A stretch of 64,000 bases of DNA from Prorocentrum cordatum (GCA_963575745.1 CAUYUJ010003880.1:314001-378000); one strand, 5' to 3'; shown: positions 10,775-21,813, numbered from the stretch's first letter. Program-made: numbers and translations. The notes: generated from the sequence alone by a model not told the origin.

Positions 10775-10934
10775 AACAACAACACATCAACATAAATTGT
10801 TGGCGCTCCGCGCGGATTTCTCGGATCCGCGCCTGCGCACCCCTGGCGGCGCCTCCGGCGCCGCCCCTGGCGCGCGGCGCGAATCCAAGAAGAAGCTTGC
10901 GCGGAGCGCCAACAGTTTATGTTGATGTTGTTAT
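10775..10934. mobile_element. foldback (long-TIR) element
   Basis: The ends are inverted copies of about 36 bp sharing CATCAACATAAA and TGTTGGCGCTCCGCGC (left 10775-10813, right about 10897-10934). The interior is GC-rich and folds again around GGCGGCGCC-TCC-GGCGCCGCC at about 10845-10868. No reading frame. The whole 160-bp unit would form a near-continuous hairpin. It is followed by an ATT/CTT microsatellite (10930-10985). It is best described as a non-autonomous foldback or MITE element. Confidence 0.8.
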
Positions 10935-11189
10935 TATTATTATTATTACTATTATTAGTCTTATTCTTCTTCTTCTTCTTCTATAGAAGCACCCCCACTT
11001 CTCAGAAGGCGCGGGCCCTGTCTGCAGATGCAGGGCCGGCTGTGACTGATCTCCAGAATTTACGTATTAGGTTTAGCATTTGAGATCTTTACCTTGGTAG
11101 TCCTACCGAGTTGCAGAGTGTGCTCGGTGTACTGTTACCCTCTGTGGCTCAAGCCCAAAAGCGTTCATCCAATCCTGTGCTGCCACAGT

Positions 11190-11202
11190 TGGTAGCGGAA
11201 CG
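11190..11202 (+). promoter_or_regulatory. putative copia primer-binding site
   Basis: TGGTAGCGGAACG starts 145 bp before the gag start codon. It resembles the complement of an initiator-Met tRNA 3' end (TGGTAGCAGAG type). The bases just before it end in CACAGT, so a 5' LTR ending in CA at 11187 is possible. No second LTR copy was found in the window. Confidence 0.4.
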
Positions 11203-11334
11203 CGGAGTCGCTCGGGGTGCCATGGGCGCGAGCCAGGTCCACGCCCGAGAGGCGTGACCGGCCGGCGTTCGCGTGCTCCCGAGCGGTCGCTGCGCTCGGC
11301 CGACTGCGACGCGTGGAGATCCACGGTGAACGCC

Positions 11335-13483
11335 ATGACGGGCGTCGAGGAAGAAGCTACAGAGAAGGGGGCCAACCTACACGCGAGTGCGGGGACGGAC
11401 GAGGACGCAGTGACTAGGGGCGAGCTCAGAGGACTCATCGGGGACATCGTCAGGGCGGCGATGCAGGAGCAGTCCAGGAGCTCGAGTGCTGCGGCAGCGT
11501 CCAGCTCCGCAGCCGCTGGCAAGCCAGACGAGAAGGGTGAGGATCCGTGGCAGAGCTCGGATCCGTGGACAGCCAGCGGCGGAGAGAGTTGGCAGAGTCG
11601 GTGGTGGCAGGCCGACTCGAGGACCAGCTGGGAGGATCGGCAGCCCGATCCGAAGGACGGCTGGCAGAAGGACTCAGGCTGGTCTCACGACGCCGCCTGG
11701 ACCCGCGGGACCGGGTCCCGACCCGAGCTGGCCAGCTGGTTCGGCAGCTGGGCAGGAGGAGGCGGCGCCTGGTCCAAGGGAGACTACTCAGACCCACCTG
11801 CATGGCCAGGATGGGCACATTTCAGAGCATGGAAGAAGTCGCTCATACGCTGGAATGCAAACACCGACGTGCCAGTCTGGCGTCGCTCCGAGAAGTTCCT
11901 TCGCCTGTTCGACTGGACTTTCCAGGCGAAGTTCGAGGACACTCAGGAGCATCGTCTGACCGACGACGGCTGGATCGACATCGTGCTCGGACGCATGGAC
12001 ACCATGGCGGGCGAGCGCGAGGGAGATGACCTTCGCCGTGCAGGTCGCCGAGCCTTCTTCGAGGCCAACCGCGAGGCGAAGGAGTCGCTGATCCAGTTCG
12101 TCATCCGGCGCGACGCCCACTTGCAAGAAGCTGGAGGACATGATCTATGGATGTCGCCCAAGCTGAAGGGCCTGCCCTTGGAGGAAGGCGCGTGCCTGTC
12201 CGCCCAGGGGCTCCAGAACTTGAGGACGCTCACCCTCGGGAAGCTGGATTACGAGAGCGTCTCGTGGGCGCTCAAGCAGATGGACTCCGGTGGCACGGAG
12301 CGTCTGCTCCCAGGGCGCGGCGCTGGAGCGATGCTGGCTGACGCGACGACTTCTGAGGGTCTAGGGGCTAGCGAGGCGTTGCCTGGTTTTCAGTCCCCCC
12401 TCCTCTCTCCTCCTCCCCCGTGGTCGCAGGGTCGGTCAGAGGGTACTGGCGACTTCCCGGCAGAGGACGAGGAGACTTTCTACGATGAAGACGACGAGGA
12501 GGAGGCCTGGGACGAGGAGGACATCGAGGCTCTGCTGGCCGAGCTCGACGATCTCGACGTGTCCGAGGATCAGGTGGGCGAGGTGCTGGCGACGCTCGAG
12601 GCCAAGAACACCAGGACCTGGAAGCAGAACAAGGAGCTGAAACGTGCTGCTCGTCAGGACCGGGAGTATTTTCGGCCTGACTCCCGGGCGCCTCGACCTC
12701 CTCGGGCACATCCGGCAGGCCGTCCAGGACGCGGCGGAGGTCGCGGGGATGGCGCCGGCGGTCGAGGCGGACGCGGCCGCGGCGGTCGTGGGTTCGATCG
12801 ACGACGACTCACGAGGGAGCAGCTGATCAAGGTGACACGCTACGGCATCTGCAAGCAGAAGGGCCACTGGCATCGGGAGTGCCCAGAGAAGGACGGACCC
12901 AAGGATCGCCGAGCTGTGAAGGATCACGGCCGAGGAGCATCCGCGTGCATGTTCTCAGGCATCGTCGGCGAGGTCGGCGGCTCCGAGTTCGTGGCGACGG
13001 TGGAGACGGGCGCGGGCAGCCTTCCAGCTTGGGAGCAGGCACAGCTGGAGATCGAGTCGAGCGCGGTTCTCCTCACCACGTCCGCCGCCCAGGGGCTCGT
13101 CGACCCTGGCGCCGGCAGCGACCTCGTGGGAGTCGGAGCGCTCAACCGAGAGTCTAGAGCCCTGGCAGAGATCGGGTTGAGGTACGTCGAGATACCTCAG
13201 GCCGACCGCCCGCTCAAGGCGGCCCACGGCGTCGGTGGAGCCGCGCGCGTGATCAATGTCATTCTCTTTCCGCTGTGCCTAGGCCAGACCTTTTGGCATC
13301 ATAGAGACCACAGTGCTGGCGGACAATGTTCCGCACATCCTCAGCGTGAATCTTATGGAGTTTCTCGAGGCCGTCATTGATCTGCCCAGGAACAGCATGC
13401 AACTTGGACGCCTAGGTCAGAAGGTGCCCCTTCTGCCGTCTCAATTCAGGTCATCGTCTCGTGGAGATCGTGGGGCCTCTTGA
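11335..13483 (+). pseudogene. copia-type Gag-protease polyprotein, frameshifted
   Basis: The Gag region (first ATG in good position 11335) has a Trp-rich basic N-terminal part, a capsid-like block (WAHFRAWKKSLIRW through LDYESVSWALKQMD, about 11810-12290), an acidic stretch, an RGG-rich stretch and a zinc knuckle reading YGICKQKGHWHREC, in which the first Cys of C-x2-C-x4-H-x4-C is Tyr. A retroviral-type aspartic protease follows: GLVDPGAGSDLVG at 13096 has Pro for the usual Thr of D-T/S-G. At about 13284 one extra base shifts the frame. The protease C-terminus (LEAVIDLPRN) continues in another frame to the stop at 13481. Three separate lesions mark it as dead. Confidence 0.8.
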
Positions 13484-13574
13484 CCAGGAGGCAGTAGCAC
13501 CAGCAGCTGCGATCAAGAGGTACCCCTTTTTGCGTGCTGAGTCGTTTCAGACTGCTGCAGGACAGTTCCCAGAG

Positions 13575-15683
13575 ATGTCGGACGTTGGCGTGGTGACCGG
13601 CTACGCTTCTCTCATCGTCACCATCGTCTTGCTGCTCATGCTGCTGCTGCGGGTCACGAGGGGGAGCTCAAGGGCCAGGACCAGGACTCAGAGGACGTCT
13701 AGGCCCAGGACTCAGAGCACCAGTTCGATCGTCCACTCCAGGAATCGGGTCGACATCCAATTCGAGCACCAGGACGACCAATCGAGGGAGCTCCTCCAGT
13801 CATGGGCTCAGCTGAGCCCGAGCCAGGTTTTAGGATCCGGTAGACAAGCTAAGGTGCAGGGGCCGAGGAGGTCTTCGAGAGGAAGGGTTCCCGAGAGCCC
13901 AAGAAGATGGACTGAACTGACTGTTTCCATGATAATAGTGGCGGCAGTTGTCTTTTCCGTAGCCCATCTCGGCTCAAGTCTAGCCTTTTTTGGTGTTAGC
14001 TTTCTCAGTTCACGAATTTCTTGTGGTCCAGCAACAGCGCCTGGCCAGACTCGATGGTTCTCGGAGGGCTGCCCCCTGGCGCGGTTGGCGGCGCATCCTG
14101 TGCTCGGCGGAAAGAAGAAGGGAGAGTTCGGGACGTCGAGCAAGGGAAACCACAGAGCGCGGGATGCCACTCAGGCGTTTCTGCGAGCACGCCAGTCTCG
14201 TCTCAACGGGGGGCGTGCTCCTGGAGAACCCGACTCGGACGGCTACGTCTGGGACGAGCCCTCGGCGGAGGAGACAGCGGCGGCGGCGGCCGAGAGCGAC
14301 GCCCTGGAGGCGGCGGCGAGGCAGGCCCAGATCCAGGCAGAGGCGGATCAGGCAGACCGCGGACCACCCACCGGAGGCGCGTCGTCCTCAGGGAGTGGTC
14401 GGGCAGCGGGCCATCAGGCCCGGCCGGGCCAGCCAGGGCCTCAGCCGCCCTTGCCTCCAGAACCACCTCCGGGGTACACTGGCCCATACCCCGTGGTGGT
14501 CGACCGATCGTTCAACTCCCAGGCGGCAGCGGCGGCGGCGGCAGCAGCAGTGCCTCCAGCAGTTCAGCAGGCAGCGATCAACACTCCGGTGGCATCGACC
14601 CCGCCACCAGTGAAGCCTCCTCCTCCAGGAACGATGCACATGCGGGGCACCACGGCGCCGCCTCCCCCGACGGGGCCCGCTGCAAGCAAGCCGCCGCCCA
14701 AGCCGCCACCTACGCAGCTGGCGTCGACTCCCGAGCCGTCGATCCCAGCGAAGCCGCCTCCCGGCCCAGTCAACGATTGCGAGCATCCAGAGTCGTGCAT
14801 CCGATACTACGGGAAGCAGCACGGGTCAGGTTCGAGGTACACTCGGTGCCAGACTCGACTGGCGTGGATTCCCCGGGGCCAGGGGATGGCAGCGGGTCAA
14901 GACCCACCGCAGTCAGCTGCCGAGGCAGCGCGGTCAGCGGCGGCATCGGCCCGACGTGCTGTCAACATCCTGCAGGAGAGTCCAGGGTTCCGAGAGGGCG
15001 GGGCTGCCCTAACTACGGTGAACTCCCTGGGCACGCTGCTACAGAGCCTACAGTGGCAGCTGCAGGAGATACCAGAGGGGATCCGTGCCTTCGGCCGGGT
15101 CCAGGAAGTGCTGGACCGTATGATCCAGGTGGCGACCGGCACGCAGAGTGCGCCGACTCAGGTCCAGGAGGGACTCATGCAGATTCACCAGGTCCTGATG
15201 GGAATCCAGGGCCACTTGGTGTCCCTCGAGGACTTCGGCGAGAAGCTCGACACGATGGAGTCCAGGATGCTCAACCTCGAGCAGAGCATGGGCCAGCTGG
15301 GGTACATCATCATGCAGGTAGGCCAGGGCGTGGCCGGACTACTTCACGCACATGGAATTCAGCAACTACATGGTGGTCAGGCCCCGGACGACCCCTGGGC
15401 GCCGGGCCCGACAGGGCCCATCGAGCCCAGAGGAGAAGGAGACTCGTCAGGCAGTGGCGGACGCGGGCCTCACGAGGGCTCGAATTTCCAAGATGGTGGA
15501 GCACGGCCGTCTACCACGACGCCGCCGAGCGACGGCGGCGGACACGGCGAGGAGTACAACACGACGCTCGCCACGACGACGGCCGACCCGAGCAACTGGT
15601 GGCCTCTGCCACCGATCCCGGAGGTCGCGACCGATCAGGAGCAGGAGTGGGAGCCGGTCAGCAACCAGGGGGAGCTCTACTGA
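13575..15683 (+). CDS. retroelement ORF with hydrophobic segment and Cys motif
   Basis: The frame is open from 13461; the ATG at 13575 was chosen because it precedes a membrane-like segment (GYASLIVTIVLLLMLLL). Then come an Arg/Ser-rich linker, a spliced-leader-like sequence at 13957 read through in frame, an acidic Ala-rich block (DGYVWDEPSAEET), a Pro/Ala-rich region, a C-x4-C...C motif (CEHPESC...RYTRC, about 14780-14850) and a helical region (about 14900-15350). It sits between copia protease and the methyltransferase-like domain in the same orientation, so it is probably part of the same polyprotein. Function unknown. The read-through of the spliced-leader relic suggests two joined pieces. 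Confidence 0.6.
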   Translation: MSDVGVVTGYASLIVTIVLLLMLLLRVTRGSSRARTRTQRTSRPRTQSTSSIVHSRNRVDIQFEHQDDQSRELLQSWAQLSPSQVLGSGRQAKVQGPRRSSRGRVPESPRRWTELTVSMIIVAAVVFSVAHLGSSLAFFGVSFLSSRISCGPATAPGQTRWFSEGCPLARLAAHPVLGGKKKGEFGTSSKGNHRARDATQAFLRARQSRLNGGRAPGEPDSDGYVWDEPSAEETAAAAAESDALEAAARQAQIQAEADQADRGPPTGGASSSGSGRAAGHQARPGQPGPQPPLPPEPPPGYTGPYPVVVDRSFNSQAAAAAAAAAVPPAVQQAAINTPVASTPPPVKPPPPGTMHMRGTTAPPPPTGPAASKPPPKPPPTQLASTPEPSIPAKPPPGPVNDCEHPESCIRYYGKQHGSGSRYTRCQTRLAWIPRGQGMAAGQDPPQSAAEAARSAAASARRAVNILQESPGFREGGAALTTVNSLGTLLQSLQWQLQEIPEGIRAFGRVQEVLDRMIQVATGTQSAPTQVQEGLMQIHQVLMGIQGHLVSLEDFGEKLDTMESRMLNLEQSMGQLGYIIMQVGQGVAGLLHAHGIQQLHGGQAPDDPWAPGPTGPIEPRGEGDSSGSGGRGPHEGSNFQDGGARPSTTTPPSDGGGHGEEYNTTLATTTADPSNWWPLPPIPEVATDQEQEWEPVSNQGELY
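13957..13978 (+). other. spliced-leader relic (DinoSL-like)
   Basis: CCGTAGCCCATCTCGGCTCAAG matches the conserved dinoflagellate leader (CCGTAGCCATTTTGGCTCAAG) at 19 of 21 positions with one inserted C. Genomic copies of the leader arise when trans-spliced mRNA is reverse-transcribed and reinserted. Here it lies inside an open frame within the copia-like region. Confidence 0.65.
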
Positions 15684-16987
15684 GGTCTCCCACTCTGTCT
15701 CAGGCCAGCATCTTAGAGCTGTCATCGCGCTTTGCGCAGTGTGGTTGCGCGAGACCCCATGCTGCAGGCACGACTTCTGGCGCCGAGAGCGCAGTGACTG
15801 AGACGCAGAGTTTTGCTCCTCCTCCTCCTCCTCACTCCAGGCCCCCTCAGGCTCCTAGGGCTCGGGGGCGACCGGAGACCCTGGAACGAGGGGCCCAGTG
15901 GGCCGACGGGGACCGTCACAACGACGACCACGAGGTTGCGTGTAGCAAGAGGGCCCGAGAGGCTCTCGAACGCAGGGCCTGCAAGCAGCTAGGTGAGACG
16001 CTTGCCACCGAGGGACCTTTCGACCGAGGGCGTCGGGCCAAGACGGCGTTCATGGAAGTTTTCTCCCCGCCCCGCATGGCCCCTGAGGTGGCCGGGCGTG
16101 GGGCCCCAGTGGCCTCGGATCCCAGCTGGGATCTCAAGACCGGGTGGGATGCGTCTAAGAAGTCAGAAGTTCGTCGCCTCTGGAGGCGCATTAGGGAAGA
16201 GCAGCCCGAGACCATATGGCTGTGCTCGGAATGTCGGGTGTTCTCTGCGATCAATCGCTTAAATCGTCATCGGGTCGATCCGATCGCGTGGCAGAAATCA
16301 GTGACAGCCGGTCTACGCGATCTAACTCTGTGCATGGAGATAGCCCTCTTCCAACACAGTAAGGGGCGGTACTTCATCTTCGAGCATCCCCTATACGCCT
16401 CCTCTTGGGACACGCGTGCTGTGCAGCTCGTGCAAGGGCTCGAGGGAGTCAGGCGGCTGCGCGTCGACACGTGTGCATGCGGACTTCAAGTAGACAAGAG
16501 GGGGCCCAACAAGAAACCAACCGGCCTCCTCTCCAACCACCCCAGGGTGCTCCGGGACCTCGATGGCCACCTATGAACGGGGGGGCACCAGCATGCGTTG
16601 CTCGAGGGAGGCCATGTCACCACCAAGGCCGGCAGGTACCCCCCAGCCTTAGTTAGGAAGGTCGCCCGAGCCGTGTCCGAGCAGTGGAGTGGGGCGGGCA
16701 ACCGAGGGCCCTCCACCTGGGCGGAGCTGGCGGAAGATGCTTTCCCTGAGGATGATCCGGGTGATGCGGAGGTCGGATCGGAAGCAAGCGACGAGGAGGG
16801 ACTCGACGAGCCAGAGACCAGACCAGCCCCACGTGAGAGGAAGACCGTCCCAGAACCAGAGCCCTCCGAGGAGGAGAAGCGTCTGGTCTTCAAATTGTTG
16901 ACGCTTCGCGTATCCCCACCAGCCCATCCAGAAACGATGCTCAGGGGAGTTGAGGTGATCAGGGAAGTCGGGGAGCATGCAGAATAA
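15684..16987 (+). pseudogene. copia pol segment with methyltransferase-like domain
   Basis: The frame is open from 14021 but has element-like sequence only after about 15690. The core starts near 16052. MEVFSPPRMAPE and SWDLKTGWD could be a Rossmann-like motif I region. PETIWLCSECRVFS sits where cytosine-C5 methyltransferases have P-P-C-x-x-FS. FIFEHPLYASSW sits where they have ENP/ENV. The catalytic PPC reads SEC, so activity is unlikely. An in-frame TGA at 16574 interrupts it, and the same frame resumes (GGHQHALLEGGH...) to 16987. Retrotransposons carrying cytosine methyltransferases have been reported from dinoflagellates; that this domain belongs to that group is an inference. Confidence 0.55.
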
Positions 16988-17035
16988 CAAAGGGCGGGGG
17001 AAGCTGTCACAGACCCCGAGAGGGGGAGGATGGAA

Positions 17036-17165
17036 GAGGAGTCGTCGTCGTCGTCGTCGTCGTCGGAGGAGGAGGAGGAGGAGGAGGGGGAAGAGGAGGA
17101 GGAGGAGGAGGAGGAGGAGGACGGAGAAGGAGGAAGAATCGGAGGAGGAGGAGGAGGAGGGGAAG
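17036..17165 (+). repeat. GTC/GGA microsatellite
   Basis: A GTCGTC run followed by GGA repeats separates the methyltransferase-like part of the copia pol region from the integrase part. Confidence 0.9.
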
Positions 17166-17760
17166 GAGCTTCTTGGGGGTCTTTTGAGGGCCTCTTGGAG
17201 GGCTTTTTGGGCGCCTTGGGGCATCTTGGGCGCCTCTTGGGACCCTCTTGAGGCGCTCTGGGGAGCCTTCGGGGCGCTTTTGGGGCCATCTTGGAGGGAG
17301 TCGATCAAACAAGAGGGGGGGTTTAATTAGCGCCCCCCCTCGGAAGCCCCTAAAATCGCCTCTTGGACCCCTCTTGGAACGCTCTTGGAGTGCTCTTGGG
17401 CGCTCTTGGGGCCGTCTTGGGGCTCTTTTGGGGCTCTCTTGGGGCCCTCTTGGGCCATCTTGGAGCCATCTCCAGGCCTCGGATGGCCATCGGAAGCGAA
17501 AAGGCGAGAAAGCAAAAATCATTGATTTTCCTTAGGTTTTGGGACGATTTTGGCCTCTTCGGGGCCTCCTTGGGGAGCTGTTTGGCCACTTGGAGTTATC
17601 TTGGGGCCGTCTTTGGGCTTCTTGGAACCATCTTAGGAGCCATCGTGAGCGATCTTGCGCTATCTTGAGCCATCTTGGAGCTCATCTTGGGTTCTCTGAG
17701 GCGCTCTTGGAGCCGTCTTGGGCCATCTTGGACGCTCTAACTACCCGCGGCCCCCCCCGT
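17166..17760 (+). repeat. CTCTTGGGGC minisatellite
   Basis: Dozens of imperfect copies of a CTCTTGGGGC / CATCTTGGAGC unit run through the interval, interrupted by unrelated sequence at 17290-17350 and 17480-17560. The translation is a repetitive LLG/PRGPQES pattern with no real gene. A related family recurs at 57.6-58.2 kb. Confidence 0.8.
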
Positions 17761-17849
17761 CCAGGTCCAGGGGAGGGGGTAGGGGGAGGGGTAAACCCCT
17801 CCCCAAGGGGGAAGAGGGAGGGGTGGAAGAGGATCTGCTCTAGACCACC

Positions 17850-18215
17850 TACGCCCAGAGGGCTGGTGGGACTCCATGTGAACATGGGACATCCGGAGAA
17901 TCGGAAGTTCCTGCGAGTCCTCAGAGCGGGTGGAGTCAAGAGACATGTTGTCACCTGGGTGCGTGATCTTTTCAGATGTTCAGAGTGTGCCGAGAGGTCG
18001 AGAAGCGGCACTCATCGCCGAGTTGTTTTCCCCAGGACGTTCCGTTTTAATCATCGTGGGAGTGGATCTCTTCTGGGTGGACTTCCAGGGAGGCACTCAC
18101 GGGTTTCTTAACATCGTCGATCACGGTTCCAACCTCCAAGTTTGCGCCAGGGTAGCCGACGCTCGTGCGGCAACCGTGTGGCGAGCTCTTGTCCTGGCCT
18201 GGATTCGACCTTCCG
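17850..18215 (+). pseudogene. copia integrase N-terminal fragment
   Basis: The HHCC zinc-binding domain is recognisable (LHVNMGHPENRKFLRVLR...FRCSEC, about 17869-17990). A frame change at about 18045-18056 leads into VGVDLFWVDF, with the first catalytic Asp of the DDE core at 18065, then NIVDHGSNLQVC. The second Asp and the Glu are absent because the sequence passes into LINE-B at about 18215. The same orientation and spacing support one copia element with gag at 11.3 kb. Confidence 0.7.
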
Positions 18216-18470
18216 GGGCCCCACACGATAGCCAGAACGACTCCATCCACGACACGGAAACCCAGGACCCCGACGGCACGCCACCGCCAAGTGACGCTGC
18301 CCAGCGCGACCGTGACAGCGATCCCCACACAGGGCGCTCCCTGTCGCGCAGCAGTGCGCCCAACAACTCGGCCCAGGCCGACCCCAGCGCACAGCTCAGC
18401 GACGCCGAAGGTGCCACCGCCGCCGACGAGCCAGGCCATGCCACCGCACCGCCAGCTCCCACCAGCCCGC

Positions 18471-18495
18471 GCAGTGGCGGCTTCAGCCCCGCTGC
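18471..18495 (+). repeat. TTCA hairpin a
   Basis: Seven-bp arms (GCAGTGG / CCGCTGC, one T-G wobble) flank the core C-GGC-TTCA-GCC. Translated as GGFSP in ORF1. Confidence 0.85.
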
Positions 18496-18507
18496 AGCAC
18501 TGGCTGG

Positions 18508-18532
18508 ACCTGGGCGTCTTCAGACCTCAGGT
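18508..18532 (+). repeat. TTCA hairpin b
   Basis: Seven-bp arms (ACCTGGG / CTCAGGT, one G-T wobble) flank C-GTC-TTCA-GAC. The middle core pair is T-A here, where most copies have G-C. Translated as GRLQTSG, a different frame from hairpin a. Confidence 0.85.
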
Positions 18533-19635
18533 GGCAGGACCCCGTCCCGCACCCTTGTCCGCCGAGCTAACTCGACTGACTCCAACTCCAGCGCCGTCGA
18601 CCACTGGCAGGCTGGCCTCGACAACGATCCCATCGAGGACGCGGACCCCGACGCCAGCGGCTCCCATGAGGCCCCGCACAGCGCAGCGGCCTCTCGACGC
18701 TGCGGCTGTCTCATCTGCCTCTTCGTGGTCACGTACGCCATCTTGGTAGCCATGCCGTACCAGGACCAGATCGACGGGCACCTGCCGACACCGAGCCGAG
18801 ACCCCAGCTACCGGCAGCGACGACGCCGTGAAGCTGCGGCACCAGGCCCATCCGTGTCCACTACGCCCCGACGCACAATAGCATACGACGCCGCGCCCGC
18901 CTTGTGGGGTCTTCTCAAGTGGACCAGCGCCAAACTCAGAGACATTGTCTCGGGCGGAGCCAGCGCAGTCGGGTCTGGCCTCTGGGGCGCCCTGAAATGG
19001 GCCAGCGGCAAACTCGGAGCTATCGCCACAGGCGGAGTGGTTTGCGGTCTCCTCCTGGTCGGCGCCAAACTTCTCGCCCAAGGAGCCGTCGGTCACGTAG
19101 GAGCCCGCATCTGTGCGCGCGTCCTGGACTCACCCACGGCCCAGTGGTGCCTCCGCCGTTGCCAACCGATCAGGAGCCCGCGCGATGAGGCCCCACACAC
19201 GCTTCCGCGCACGCATCCCGACGACCCCGAGAGCCAGCACGTGCATCCCCTTCGACACCCGCTGCTACAGGAACACTACGCCGCTGCAGTTGCCGCCGCA
19301 GTCGCCGATGTCACCACCGCCACCACCGCCGCCATCGTTGAAGTCACTGCCGCGGTATCGCGAGCCTCGTCTGTCACGCCACGGTCGACCAGCCCGTCCC
19401 CGCGAGACGGCCCCACAAGCGGCGCGGCCTCTGGCAACCCGCCGACTCACGAAGCCGCCGCAGCTCAGGCCACCGACGCCGAGGCAAGTGAAGCACGTGA
19501 GCGCACCCTCGACGGCGACGGCGTGCACGGAGCGCCCGACGACGAAGCGGATGCAAGCAACGCCCGTGGTTCCTCTTCCGACATGGACACCCAACCACCA
19601 CGACGGCGAGCACGCCACGCATCACCCGCCAGGCC

Positions 19636-19656
19636 CCAGGCGCCTTCAGGCCCTGG
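19636..19656 (+). repeat. TTCA hairpin c
   Basis: Five-bp arms (CCAGG / CCTGG) flank C-GCC-TTCA-GGC. The middle core pair is C-G, flipped relative to the common G-C. Translated as APSGPG. Confidence 0.85.
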
Positions 19657-21813
19657 TACGCCCCACCCAGCCCTCTGGCCACCGACGCGCAACTTACGCA
19701 GCACCATCCAGCGCGACCCAGCGGTCCCCGTGCCGCCGACGAGCATCCTCACCTCCCTGTACCAGAACGGCTTTGCGCTTGGTAACAGTGGCGTGACTAC
19801 GGAGGACATCGAAGACGCCCTGCGACTCTACGACCATCCTCGATTCACCCATGACCCAACGCTCCAAGCGTTGGCGCCGTGGACTGACATCATGCAGAGG
19901 CCCCCGAACCGACTCATTTGGGTGCTGGAAGACTCGGGCGGGAACTCAGGCGAGACGATCTTCCCCTACCTCACGTGGGACCTCCGTGCTCCTACCACTG
20001 ACACGCCCACGGTCTTCTGGCACGGGACCCGCGGCGACCTTGCGGCCCGTCTCGCTTCAACGGAGGTCACCTCCTGCCGGGCCCCCGCCGTGAAGCGAAG
20101 GGCCGAACCGCCACAAATGTCGGCCGCACGTACGTGGGTGTGCACCCGTCGCTGGCCGCGTGGTACGCGGTGCCGCCTCACCCGCCCCGCAGCCTCGAAG
20201 ACGACACCCTCGCCTGGGGACCCATCGCGCTCTGGATGTGCGAGGCTACCAAACCGCCGCGCGGTGAGAACTGGCACAACTTCGTGAACGGGGAGGCTCA
20301 CGGAGCGCGCCTCATCTACCCACGGGTCCTGGGCCTCCTCATCCGCATGGACTGGTGTGCCCCCACCGAAGCTGCCTCCAGGTGCCGTGCCCTCCCGCAC
20401 ACCTGTGGCATGGGCGACTGCACGCACGCCCTCCACATTGCCGGCTTCGATCACCCAGACCTCCGCGAGGCGGCTGAAGCCCGCGACCAGGAGGCAAAGA
20501 TCTGGCGCCGGCTGGACACCGCGGCAGCGTGGCCACCGCCGCAGGCACTATACTCGCCAGAGGCAGCGCGAGCATGGGCTACACAGCACTACGACACCGA
20601 AGCAGCCACCAGGGCCGACCCCAACCAGCCCCGTCCGCGTGCCTCGCTTCGCAAGCTCCAGCTGGACCCGCAGCCACTGATCGACCTGGTGTACACTGCC
20701 ACGGCGCAGGCTGTACCCGAGCGGTGGCAGTCTGACGTACGAGCGCCGCGCCCCAGCGGCTCCAGCCCTGGGGCCGCGTCTGGCCCATCGCACACCTCTC
20801 AGCCAGGTGCCGCCTCGGGACACAGTCCAGACCGCTCGCCGACGGCATCGGGGGCCGACGACCGCCGTACGCCGTCCCTTATCAGCGCGGCCGCCGCCCT
20901 CGCCCGAGGCCATGCTCGCTCGCGGCGCTCCGCCTCACGTTCGTCACGGCAGAGCGGCGGCAACTCCGCCTCTGACAGCAGCGACATCGACACGTGGCAG
21001 CACATCGAGACGGAAGAGGAGCCGACCGCCGACCACGTCCTCGCCTTCCACGTCCGCGATGTGCGGTCCCGTGTGAACGCCCCTGGCGTCGAGGTCTGGC
21101 TCGACCCAGGCGAGCATCACGATGGCGCCTACCTACCGTGGGGGGCGACCGTTGTGGGCCACCGCGTTACTGACCCTGCGGTTGCGGGTCGCGATGGCTG
21201 GGTCATCCTTCACCACGACCACGGCGACACCACCACCAGGCTCTGGGCACCGACCCAAGTCCACGTCAAGGCGGACGACACTTGGCGCACGGTCATGATC
21301 GCAGCGGACCTGGGGCCCCAGTGGATCGAGCGCCATGCTGACGACGCTCGCCTCCCCGCGGAGGCGGTCCGCACTACAGGCCAGTCCTGGTTCGCCGACG
21401 TCTGGCCTTTGTGGGATCGACCCCGACCCCACCCAGACGACGCAGTCACCGACGAGCAAGCGTTCCCGCCCCTACCAGGACGCTGGATTTGCCTACAGTG
21501 CCGATTCCAATGCTGCCAGTATTGTGCTGCCCGCCGCAACACGCAGCTCGGCACCTCGGGCCAACCGACGTGCCCGGACTGCTCCCTCAGCGGACTGCGT
21601 GCACCTATGGACTGGTCCACGGACCACTCTTGCAACAGCTGGACGTGCGTGTGCAGCACCGACGACAGGGCCGCCGACACATGCTGCCTCTCCAGCAGAT
21701 GCCCGCATCCGCCTCGTCCGCACAGCCTGTTCGACGTCCGTGCCACAGGGATGCCTCCGCACATCCTCGCCCGCCAATACGGCAACGCGCCAGCCCAGCA
21801 CGACCTCATGGAG

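Noticed and set aside
11135-11160. CTGTGGCTCAAGCC as a spliced-leader relic in the copia leader
   Set aside because: Only the last nine bases match; too short to separate from chance.
20468-20490. GGCTGAAGCCCG as a minus-strand TTCA hairpin
   Set aside because: The inner stem fits, but the bulge and flanking arms do not pair, and it lies on the opposite strand from all other copies.
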